This document shows positions 20,007 through 28,993 of a stretch of 64,000 bases of DNA, piece after piece. The stretch spans positions 1 to 64,000 of the forward strand of contig JABITN010000097.1 in the NCBI GenBank assembly GCA_018700525.1, in the 5' to 3' direction. The stretch comes from Opitutales bacterium. Lineage in GTDB: Bacteria; Verrucomicrobiota; Verrucomicrobiia; Opitutales; Opitutaceae. Position numbers and translations under genes: made by a program. Every line of letters starts with the position of its first letter. Positions within the stretch are counted from its first letter, which is position 1. The notes under the pieces were generated by a model. The model searched no databases. It had not been told where the DNA came from and saw only the letters and a program-made list of their open reading frames with translations.

Positions 20007-22325
20007 ATGAAGATTACCCAATTTCTCGAATCCAAACCGGCCATCGTCTGCCTTCACTCCGACATCACCGTTGAAGCGACCGCAGGAGAATTCCTCCAAT
20101 CAGCATGCTCATCAGCGATTACGCTTACCATTGGCGAAGCCAATCCAAGCGCCAACAGGATCACCCTCGGCGTTCTTTCTCCGGACGAAGCAGCCATAAA
20201 GTCTATACCCTATGGCGACCGTGAAGAATGGATGTACGTCCGTTCAAGCGAGTCTAATAGCATCGAACTCTATGCTTCCCATACTTGGTTTCTCTATCGC
20301 CTAGCCTACCGATTGACCGACGATTGGTTCGATAAGGAACTCACGGACTTCAATGAAGGAAAGCTACTTGAGGCGACTTTCAAACATCTTCGCCCCGCCT
20401 ACGATTCGCTTCTCAACAATCACGCCCGCACCACCAAAGGATTCGACCCCGAAGACCATATCCGCGAAATGGCTCGCCTGGGTTACACCCATGTAGAAGT
20501 GAACGGATTCGCAGCAAACTTCCCCTACGAAAAAGCTGCCCCCGGCGAACTGCTGTATTTATTCTACACCTACTGTGCCGCTCTCGATCAATTCGTCTAC
20601 AGCAAGCTCAACAAGGGAATCTATCCCTATGACTACCTTCAAGCCAATCTAAACAAACTGAAGCACTCAGCTCAGCTCGCTGAAAAATACGGCCTCCGAG
20701 CTGGCATTCTTTCGTTCGAACCGCGCTCGGTTCCCGAAGAACTGCTCGAACGCTACCCGATGCTCCGAGGCGCCCGGGTAGACCATCCCCTTCGAAGTTT
20801 CCGCCCGCGCTACAATCTCACCACCGCTCACCCCGTAGTCCTCGATCACTACTCAGAGATGCTAGGCAAGATAATGGAAGCCGCTCCCAACATCGATTAC
20901 ATGACCATTTGGTCGAATGACAGCGGAGCTGGTTTCGAATATACGAGTTCGCTTTACGTCGGACGTAATGGCGGCGGTTACGTGATTCGCGAATTCAAAG
21001 GCGACGATGCCATTGCTGAAGCGGCTGCCGATAATATCATTCGTTTCATGAAGACGATTCGCGACGCTGGCCGGAACGTTAACCCAAAATTCAATTGCGT
21101 GCTGCGCAGCGAGATGTTCTACGCCGAGCAAGATTATCTCTGGGACCGAGTCGAAGACGGCATCGAACTCGAGACAAACACGCTCGTATCCAAAGGATTC
21201 AATCTCGACTACAAGCATCCGAAATACGACTGGGCGGTCGATTTCACATTCTCCGGCTTATTCAATCAATTCGCCAAAGAAGAAAAATCGAAAAAGGAAC
21301 TACTCGAATCCCGTGGTTCCAATGCCCACCTCTACTTCAGCCCAGGATCCTTCTGGAACATGGAACCGGTCAAGGCTCCCATGTATCCCAAACTACTTTG
21401 GGAAAAGCTGAGAGACCTACACCAACAGAAAGTCTCGCACACGGCTGGCCTCTGTGGTTCGACGCCATCGACCTTGGCTCCCTACAATATCAATCAAGAG
21501 ATTCTCCGATCGTTCCAAAACGATCCTTCGGTCGGTTACGACGAAATTCTCACCTGCCAAGCCACGCGATGGGTTGGAGCGACAGACGCTTCTAAGCTAG
21601 TCAAGACCTGGAATCATGCCGACGAAGCTTACCGTTCCTACCCGCCTCCAGTCAGCGTAATGGCTATCTGGAGCACTTGGTACCGCGTTCTCGTACGTCC
21701 ATTCGTTCCCAATTTCGAAGCGCTAAGCGAAACCGACCGAGCCTACTACGAAGACTTTCACCTCGGTCACGCCAATAACCGCGTGCGAACCGACTTCCGT
21801 CGCGAGATCAACTTCGACTTCTGCACGCCGCGGTACGCGGGCAAATGCCGCGAAGCTATCTCCGACAACGTGCTTCCCGAAATCGAAGCAGCATCTGAGC
21901 TGGCCCGTGAAGGCCGCGATAGTTCTGCATACGAATCCGGTGGACACGACGTATGGTCTCACCATTTCGACCGACTCTACGGAGCAAAATGCTGGTTTCG
22001 CACTCAACGCAATATTGCTGCTTGGATCGAAGGCGTTCATGGATACATCGAAGCCGAAGACGCTTCTGATAAAGAACGTTGCCGCGCTCTCGTTCGGCAC
22101 ACCGTTCTCGATGAAAAGGAAAACGCACGCGATTTGCTCCAACACGTGGAAAGCGCCCAGACCGAGTGGATGATCGAATCCGAGCTCGGCGAAACGACTT
22201 TCATCTATGGCGACAATATTGCAGATCTGTTACGCAAGAAGATCGCCCTAATGGAAGGGCGCGAAGACGACGAACCATTCGTCGATCCAGACTTCATGTG
22301 GCGCGTACCTGGCATTAATTGCTAG
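20007..22325 (+). CDS. Putative TIM-barrel glycosidase (GH67/GH20-like N-terminal domain organisation), specificity unknown
   Basis: 772 aa; HTWFLYRLAYRLTDDW...HIREMARLGYTHVEVNGF...DYMTIWSNDSGAGFEYTSSLYVGRNGG; family assignment by overall style only. Confidence 0.5.
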   Translation: MKITQFLESKPAIVCLHSDITVEATAGEFLQSACSSAITLTIGEANPSANRITLGVLSPDEAAIKSIPYGDREEWMYVRSSESNSIELYASHTWFLYRLAYRLTDDWFDKELTDFNEGKLLEATFKHLRPAYDSLLNNHARTTKGFDPEDHIREMARLGYTHVEVNGFAANFPYEKAAPGELLYLFYTYCAALDQFVYSKLNKGIYPYDYLQANLNKLKHSAQLAEKYGLRAGILSFEPRSVPEELLERYPMLRGARVDHPLRSFRPRYNLTTAHPVVLDHYSEMLGKIMEAAPNIDYMTIWSNDSGAGFEYTSSLYVGRNGGGYVIREFKGDDAIAEAAADNIIRFMKTIRDAGRNVNPKFNCVLRSEMFYAEQDYLWDRVEDGIELETNTLVSKGFNLDYKHPKYDWAVDFTFSGLFNQFAKEEKSKKELLESRGSNAHLYFSPGSFWNMEPVKAPMYPKLLWEKLRDLHQQKVSHTAGLCGSTPSTLAPYNINQEILRSFQNDPSVGYDEILTCQATRWVGATDASKLVKTWNHADEAYRSYPPPVSVMAIWSTWYRVLVRPFVPNFEALSETDRAYYEDFHLGHANNRVRTDFRREINFDFCTPRYAGKCREAISDNVLPEIEAASELAREGRDSSAYESGGHDVWSHHFDRLYGAKCWFRTQRNIAAWIEGVHGYIEAEDASDKERCRALVRHTVLDEKENARDLLQHVESAQTEWMIESELGETTFIYGDNIADLLRKKIALMEGREDDEPFVDPDFMWRVPGINC

Positions 22326-22448
22326 GAGACAAAGATTCGAAAAATTCCAAACCTCGGATTAACAACCAAGTACGGAGGCCTCGATACACTTTTATTATCC
22401 AATAAGGTAGCACGAGGCGTCCCGACTCGTGAATTGCGACAGCAACCC

Positions 22449-22498
22449 GTAGGGGCGATCCAGATCAGCGTGGACCGTGCCGCAAGCGACAGCCCTAC
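22449..22498. repeat. Inverted intergenic repeat (GTAGGGGCG...GCAAGCGACAGCCCTAC type)
   Basis: Ends pair imperfectly as GTAGGG/CCCTAC; related sequence at 28889-28962 and a half-site near 37063. Confidence 0.5.
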
Positions 22499-22779
22499 AT
22501 CTATAATCCGCGATCAAAATAGATCCTCCGAGATTCGAACCAATTTTTCGCATAGCGAAAACCTATTTATTCCGAAGGAACAACAAGCGAAACGTTGTGG
22601 AAAAATAATCCAAATGAGGTTTTCGAAAACAATCCAACGAGCCTATCTACTTCCATCGCGTATCCAAAAGTGAATACCTGCGGCCTTTGTTTGCCGCCTT
22701 CGACTCCGTCGACAGCGGATAAACCGCGGCGGGGCATCACGGGAACCAAACGCTTCGCGCTTCGGGGCTTGATGAATCC

Positions 22780-22811
22780 AAAAAAAGACTCCCCGGCCGA
22801 AACCGGGGAGC
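22780..22811 (-). terminator. Rho-independent terminator of the TonB-dependent receptor gene
   Basis: Minus strand: CTCCCCGG-TTTCGG-CCGGGGAG followed by TCTTTTTTT. Confidence 0.88.
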
Positions 22812-22839
22812 CCTTATGAAACACAACTAACCCTTTGAA

Positions 22840-25800
22840 CTAAAAGTTAAGCGTTGCCGAAGCTGAGATCAAACGACCCTCTCCAAAACGGTAGAACTTG
22901 CTACCGTCGGGATTAGCGACAAACGGAGTCAAACCATCATGGTTCGTGAGATCCTTGATGTTAAGCTGCAAGTCGATGGAACGATTATTCTTCAGCTTGT
23001 AGGATGTCCGAGCGAACACATCAGCTGTCGTAACCCTCGGAGCAAGAAACGGTTGATTGACGTCCAAAGCGAGATCACCTAACACATTGTTGCCCAATCT
23101 GAAGCCAATTCCAGTTCTGTCCTGCCAGCGAACGCCACCACCAACAGTCAGCTCACCTAACCAGTTGGGAATGATATCGCTTTCAGTCCCGAATTGATAC
23201 GAGGTATTGAAGGCTACGCGCCATCTGGCTTGTTCTTTGGAAGGACTACCGTCTTGCAAAGCTGCACGTTGGACAGCTTCAACGATGCTAACCGACGCCC
23301 GCTCAGCGAGAGTTTGAGTGGCACCTGCATCGATATAGTAGTTTTGAGCGAAGCTGCTATCCACCCATTTGGACTGGACGAACTCACTAACATAACGTCG
23401 CATCTCCGGGTAGGTATTATCAGCAACGGTTTTTTGCTCACCCGCCGCTAAGAGAATAGTCCATGCGGCGGTCGGATTGTAAGCGATTTCTACTTCCATA
23501 CCCTTGGCCATGAAGTCCTGCGTTCCCGTATCGGAAGAATTCCGAGCAGTTGTCGCGGCATCGGGGTTACTCCAGTCAACTTGGAAACCACTCGATCCAA
23601 TAACACCAGCGGGAGGCAACACTGCTTGGACATCCGCAACAGTGAAACCACTATTGGCAGGATTACTCAATTGGTGAGCCAGACCCTCCAGGATCGATGC
23701 CGATTGGTAGAGGGAACCTTCTTCGTAACGGTTGTTGACTACAGCGGATTCATACCAGTTGAACCGAGCGGACAATTTGCCGTCGAGTCCCTCGACAATA
23801 AATCCCATCTCTTCGGTGGTGCCGGCGGTGGCCGGAACGGTATCGTTGAAAATGGTTATATTGCTGCCCGTAGGCTGGAAGTTATCGGCTTCGCTCTTAT
23901 AAACAGAGAGATCGAAGGGGAGTTTATCACGCAAAAACGCAGGTGTATGGACCATTACCGAGTACGATGTCGTATCGTCGTCAGCTGTTACGTTGTATGG
24001 CCCTTGGGGACCGGCTACGTATACAGGATCGAGAGTGTCTCTGACGTCACGACGTGTTGTTGTGGTTGAACGGCCAACCCCTGCGGCTTGAGTAGCCACA
24101 TCGTTACGCCACGTTCCAGTAAGGACCACAGTGTTGTCCCATAGAGAATGTTGTCCAATGAGCACCTCTGATTGAACCGTATTGATCTTCTTGTTCGCGT
24201 GTGACGCTGCGGGCCAACTATCAGGTTGGTAGAGCGTGTTGACGGTGGAGTCGAAGTCAACGAATTGACCGGCGGTGGGATTCCATCCAGTGAAGCTCGC
24301 CGGGATGGGCGTAAAGCTCATGTTAGTCCGTTCGCGACCAAAGGGAACAGCCCCAATTCCAACTCCAGCGAGATCACTGAGGGAGTTAACATTTAGGAAG
24401 TTAATAGGGTTTGCAACCGGCAGAGCGAACTCTTGTCCGCTACGAGCAGACACCACGTGATGACCAGGAGTGTTCATTGCCAGATCGTAGTGGTTGAGAG
24501 GATCGGACCGGGCTGAATAGAGCGTCTGATTGTAGTGGGTGCTCTCGTCTATCAAGCCGGTGAAGGTAAGCTTGCCCAAAAGACGAGTCATAAAGCTGTC
24601 GTCGTCCATTAAGTCGTCAAAGCGAACCTCTACAAAACCTTGAAGGCGGGTAGCGTCCCGATCATTGTAAGTTCGGTTACCACCTGAACCACCACCCATA
24701 ATCGGCTTACCGTAGGTTGGACTCGGGAGCAATTCGCCTGTGCCCGTTCCATCCGTGGTAGCCAGCAGATGTTGATTCATATCGATGTAGATCGTACGCT
24801 GCTGAACGCCTTGGAGGGAGTTGGCATCCGCACTTTCGAACGTCTGTTCATTGTGGGAGAATTCCAAGCCCACGCGATTGTCAAACCAACTGCCTTCAAT
24901 GCTGGCGTTGAGGTTCTCCCAATCGGCGTACTGTTGAGCCATACCGCCACTGAATAGATTCTCACGGTAGTCGAAAATGCTGCGATCTAAGAGTTGATTG
25001 GACACATGACCATTACTAAAGAAAGCTGAGTGGCCAGCTGGAAGTTGCGTTCCATCTGAGCGGTAGCCTCCCGTACGACGAATGATATTGTTCTCGTCCC
25101 ACGTCTTAATTCGCATCCACTGACCCTGTGGGCCCGTTGTGACGGGACGTTGAACTTCTGGAGCGAGTGCTTTATCGGCAGCCGTCGCGACGAGGTAACT
25201 GTGGCCACCCCACGTCGGATTCGGATCAGTTGGATCCTGGTAGTAGCGGTAATAACCAACGGATGCTTGACCAGCACCGGCGAGGTGGAAAATATTTTTG
25301 TGCGCTACGCCAGGAAAAACATCCCCAGTGCCGCGAAAGATTGCCGCACCCTCCGCTGGACTGCTAGAGGTTGGTTTACCCAAGTTGATCCAAGGCGTAA
25401 TACCGTCATTGGGTGGAATGAAGTCAGGGTTGGAGGATTCACGCTCGGAAAACTCTACACTCGCGCGAGCCGTGAGGTTAAATGGGAGTTTTGCGGTAAC
25501 GGCGGCAAACCTGCGATCATCTTCCAAGAACGCCTGCTTCTGCTCATAACCTCTGTCTTCGGTTAGCATCGCGACCCGGATAGCTATATTGTCGTTAATC
25601 ACTTTATTGTAACGTAACGAGTAGCGAGAGGTGCCGTATTGGTCCGTTTCGAGACGAATCCGTCCACGATCGCCGTAGAAGTTGGCCCGGATGGTCTGAG
25701 AGTTTATGATACCACCGGGGCTACCAAGACCATAGAGGGCCGAGTTAGCACCGCGTTGTACTTCAACACGGTCGGTGTTGAAAGTATCAAAAGGAATATT

Positions 25801-26235
25801 GGTGAGGAAATAATCACGGGTGAGGTCGGCTGAAGCCAATCCACGAACCCGAGTTAAACCGCCACTGGGATCCCCACGTTGTTGTGCCGGAATCGGGTTG
25901 GCACCTTGGGAACCGGAGTGATTACCGCCCAGACCACCAATTTCGGTATTGGGGGTGAAAATGAGAACATCTTCTATATTACTCGAATTGGTATCACGAA
26001 GGAACTCCTCATTCACGATAGAGATGGAAGCCCCTATATCGCGCATGTCGGTACGCAGACGAGTGCCAGCAAGAGTGGAGGTCGCCCTATAACCGTCATC
26101 CGTTCCACCGGTGACCTCGAAAGGCGATAATTCGATAATCTCTTCGTCCGAAGAGGCGGATTGGGCTTGTAATCCCGCAACCGCGAATAGGCTGCACATA
26201 GGCAGCATCATTCTTAGTAGTTTATATAGACTCAT
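22840..26235 (-). CDS. TonB-dependent receptor
   Basis: IIELSPFEVTGGTDDGYRATSTLAGTRLRTDMRDIGASISIVNEEFLRD plug, NSALYGLGSPGGIINSQTIRA, C-terminal ...RLISASATLNF ending in F; probable start MSLYKLLRMM at 26235 (ORF to 26409). Confidence 0.95.
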   Translation of the reverse strand: MSLYKLLRMMLPMCSLFAVAGLQAQSASSDEEIIELSPFEVTGGTDDGYRATSTLAGTRLRTDMRDIGASISIVNEEFLRDTNSSNIEDVLIFTPNTEIGGLGGNHSGSQGANPIPAQQRGDPSGGLTRVRGLASADLTRDYFLTNIPFDTFNTDRVEVQRGANSALYGLGSPGGIINSQTIRANFYGDRGRIRLETDQYGTSRYSLRYNKVINDNIAIRVAMLTEDRGYEQKQAFLEDDRRFAAVTAKLPFNLTARASVEFSERESSNPDFIPPNDGITPWINLGKPTSSSPAEGAAIFRGTGDVFPGVAHKNIFHLAGAGQASVGYYRYYQDPTDPNPTWGGHSYLVATAADKALAPEVQRPVTTGPQGQWMRIKTWDENNIIRRTGGYRSDGTQLPAGHSAFFSNGHVSNQLLDRSIFDYRENLFSGGMAQQYADWENLNASIEGSWFDNRVGLEFSHNEQTFESADANSLQGVQQRTIYIDMNQHLLATTDGTGTGELLPSPTYGKPIMGGGSGGNRTYNDRDATRLQGFVEVRFDDLMDDDSFMTRLLGKLTFTGLIDESTHYNQTLYSARSDPLNHYDLAMNTPGHHVVSARSGQEFALPVANPINFLNVNSLSDLAGVGIGAVPFGRERTNMSFTPIPASFTGWNPTAGQFVDFDSTVNTLYQPDSWPAASHANKKINTVQSEVLIGQHSLWDNTVVLTGTWRNDVATQAAGVGRSTTTTRRDVRDTLDPVYVAGPQGPYNVTADDDTTSYSVMVHTPAFLRDKLPFDLSVYKSEADNFQPTGSNITIFNDTVPATAGTTEEMGFIVEGLDGKLSARFNWYESAVVNNRYEEGSLYQSASILEGLAHQLSNPANSGFTVADVQAVLPPAGVIGSSGFQVDWSNPDAATTARNSSDTGTQDFMAKGMEVEIAYNPTAAWTILLAAGEQKTVADNTYPEMRRYVSEFVQSKWVDSSFAQNYYIDAGATQTLAERASVSIVEAVQRAALQDGSPSKEQARWRVAFNTSYQFGTESDIIPNWLGELTVGGGVRWQDRTGIGFRLGNNVLGDLALDVNQPFLAPRVTTADVFARTSYKLKNNRSIDLQLNIKDLTNHDGLTPFVANPDGSKFYRFGEGRLISASATLNF

Positions 26236-26530
26236 GATATTGACGTGATAAGGGGTGTACTTTTTAGAATGCAGTTGAACCCGTTTTGCTCCTACCAATA
26301 CGTTTCCGACTGCTGTTAGCCGAAATTCGAACTGGGAGGGTTGAACGAGTGATTGTTTTTCTTTTATTAAAAAATTCGTTTCGCTTCGAATGAGACCCTT
26401 GTAAGACAATTTTTAGACAATACGAATTCTCTACCTCCGAAAGACAATCTTATCCCCCTCGTCTGGGCTACTTCTTTGCTGTTTTACAGTAATTTCCTTC
26501 GAAAAGCATTCCCCAATCCAATAATTCGAG

Positions 26531-26551
26531 TATGCTTTACAGTAAAGCATA
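26531..26551. promoter_or_regulatory. Perfect 21-bp palindrome, probable LacI-type operator
   Basis: TATGCTTTACAGTAAAGCATA in the divergent TonB receptor / Gfo-Idh-MocA intergenic region. Confidence 0.75.
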
Positions 26552-26648
26552 CACCACGCCTGCTTATTAAACTGCATTCTGTAACTCAAAACGCCGCTCT
26601 ACCGACTGAAACGGTCAAGCATCTCCTCCCCCCTTCCCGGTCATAAAA

Positions 26649-27671
26649 ATGTTACACACCAAACAGCCTATTCGCGTCGCCATCATCGGCTACGGCATTA
26701 GCGGAGTCCTATCTCACGCGGTGGCAATCCGAACCAACCCCGCCTTTTCAATCAGAGCCGTATGCGACCTATCGAGCGAACGCCGAGAACAAGCCCGCAA
26801 GGACTTAGGCTGCGAAGTGTACGAAAACCATGAACAACTTTGCGAGCGACCAGAAGCGATTGACCTAGCCTGCGTCATCACTCGATCCGACACTCACTGC
26901 GCAATCGTTACCGATTGCCTAAATGCTGGCTTTCATACGCTTGTCACCAAACCTTGGGCTCTCAACCGCCAGGAAGCGGATACCATGCTATCTGCGCAGC
27001 AATCCAGCGGCAAACGCCTTTTCCCCTGGATGCCAATGTACTGGTCTCCCGAATACTGGAAAATCCAAGAACTAGTCCGTTCAGGAGCCATTGGCGACGT
27101 CTTCATCGCCCGCCGCTACGTCAATCAATTTTGGAAACGCTCCGACTGGCAAACCGAACAACGCTTCGGAGGCGGCTACCTACTCAACTGGGGCATGCAC
27201 ATCGTCCAACCAATCCTTGACCTCGCCAACAGTCCCGTAAAACAGGTCTCCGGACAACTCCAGCGCTCAATCAACCCAGGCGACGCCGACGACAATTTCC
27301 AAGCCGCGATCGAATTTGAAAACGGAATGCGGGGTTTTGCGGAATTCACCGAAGCAATCGAAGGCCTTCCCTCTTTCATGATTCAAGGAACGTGCGGCAC
27401 GATTCTATCTGACGAAAAAACCGTCACCCTCCTCCAGAAGGAACCCGACCCAACGCAAGATCCCGTCCGAAGTACCTTTGCAATCGAAGGAAAAGTCTAC
27501 GGCGACGAAATTGAAATCTACAACGATCTCGCGGAAAACCTCCTGCGCAACATCCCTTTCAGAGCAACCACCGAAGCCGCTTACCAAGGGACCCTCGTCC
27601 TAGACGCCTTGCGCGAATCTCACCATTCTCGGCGTTGGATCGAGGTAAATTCCACGAATAGCATCCCGTAA
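26649..27671 (+). CDS. Gfo/Idh/MocA-family oxidoreductase
   Basis: VAIIGYGISGVLSHA...LVTKPWALNRQEAD...GGGYLLNWGMHIVQPIL. Confidence 0.9.
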   Translation: MLHTKQPIRVAIIGYGISGVLSHAVAIRTNPAFSIRAVCDLSSERREQARKDLGCEVYENHEQLCERPEAIDLACVITRSDTHCAIVTDCLNAGFHTLVTKPWALNRQEADTMLSAQQSSGKRLFPWMPMYWSPEYWKIQELVRSGAIGDVFIARRYVNQFWKRSDWQTEQRFGGGYLLNWGMHIVQPILDLANSPVKQVSGQLQRSINPGDADDNFQAAIEFENGMRGFAEFTEAIEGLPSFMIQGTCGTILSDEKTVTLLQKEPDPTQDPVRSTFAIEGKVYGDEIEIYNDLAENLLRNIPFRATTEAAYQGTLVLDALRESHHSRRWIEVNSTNSIP

Positions 27672-27821
27672 AGCAACGAAACCCTCGAGCCCGCTGAAAA
27701 AACCCTTCGATCACTTGACTTTCCCTCTTCAAATAAATATTTTCGTGCCTTCGAAATCGGGACCTGCCCACGCCTCTTTTCAAACGAACTAGACCTAGAA
27801 CCCCAACAACCCAGCCCTATT

Positions 27822-28874
27822 ATGAACAAGATTAGACCTTCTTGTAAAACCATCGCCGAGGCCGCCGGAGTCAGTCGTATGACCGTATCCATGGCGCTAC
27901 GCGACCACCCCCGTGTAGCCCCCGAAACACGGAAGCGTATCAAGCTCATCGCAGAGCAACAAGGCTACACGCCGGATCCCAATTTGACCGAGCTCATGCG
28001 TTACCTGCGCAAACGAGACATCAGCAAGGAAGAACCGGTAATCGCGATTCTAAACGGACAGAAGCGTCCACTCAAAGAGCTAAGCCAAGATTCGCTTCTC
28101 GTTCGCGAAGGCGCAAAGAAGCGAGCCGAAGACCTCGGATTCAAAACAGAAGACTTCTGGCTTCAAGAGCCCGGCATGCGCCTCCAAAGAGTCATCCAAA
28201 TCCTTCAAACTCGCGGCATTCACGGCATTGTCGTACTGCCAGTAGAAAGCCTCAACGACGTATTCTCTCTTCCGCAAGATGACTTCATGGGAGTAGCCAC
28301 TTGCGGCGTAGCAGCCCGCCTAGGCTTCAATCAGGTGCATCCGCATTTCTATCAGTCGATGCATGTCGGCATTTCTAATTTGACGGAAAAAGGATTCGAG
28401 CGAATTGGTTTCTGCGTTACCGAAACCGAAGATGTACGCTCCAATCACCTCTATCAAAGCTACCTCCTTTGGCACCAACAAAATATTCCCGAAGAGAATC
28501 GCGTGCGTCCACTCTACCAGGACAGCATTTCAAAGGAAGACCTAATCGCTTGGGTAAAAAGCGAACGGCCCGAGGTCGTACTCAGCCCAAATGCGGAACA
28601 TTATCATTGGCTCAAAGAAGCCGGATACCGCATACCCGAAGAAATAAGCTTCGCTGCTCTTTCGCCTTCAATCGAAGAAGAAGGCGAAATCGCTCAAGTC
28701 CACGTACCGTATCGAAAGATTGGTGCGACCGCGATCGATGTTTTGAAGACCAAGCTCGCCCATGAGCAGCTCGGCCCAACCGACAATCCAGCCGTAACCC
28801 TGATTCGAGGCGAATGGAAAGACGGCACCAGCGTCCGAAAAAACAGTAAGAACCGAAAGACCGTAGCAGCTTAA
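27822..28874 (+). CDS. LacI-family transcriptional regulator
   Basis: CKTIAEAAGVSRMTVSMALRDHPRVAPETRKRIKLIAEQQGYTPDPNL HTH/hinge. Confidence 0.96.
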   Translation: MNKIRPSCKTIAEAAGVSRMTVSMALRDHPRVAPETRKRIKLIAEQQGYTPDPNLTELMRYLRKRDISKEEPVIAILNGQKRPLKELSQDSLLVREGAKKRAEDLGFKTEDFWLQEPGMRLQRVIQILQTRGIHGIVVLPVESLNDVFSLPQDDFMGVATCGVAARLGFNQVHPHFYQSMHVGISNLTEKGFERIGFCVTETEDVRSNHLYQSYLLWHQQNIPEENRVRPLYQDSISKEDLIAWVKSERPEVVLSPNAEHYHWLKEAGYRIPEEISFAALSPSIEEEGEIAQVHVPYRKIGATAIDVLKTKLAHEQLGPTDNPAVTLIRGEWKDGTSVRKNSKNRKTVAA

Positions 28875-28888
28875 AGAAGCTCTCTTAC

Positions 28889-28962
28889 GTAGGCCGTCGC
28901 TTGCGCCGACCGCGTCAATAGAATTTAGCAACTTACGCGGTCGGTGCAAACGACGCCCCTAC
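28889..28962. repeat. Long imperfect inverted repeat between convergent genes
   Basis: GTAGGCCGTCGCTTGCGCCGACCGCGT ... ACGCGGTCGGTGCAAACGACGCCCCTAC. Confidence 0.8.
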
Positions 28963-28993
28963 TCAATAAACAGCCTTTCGAGTTAGCAAGCAC

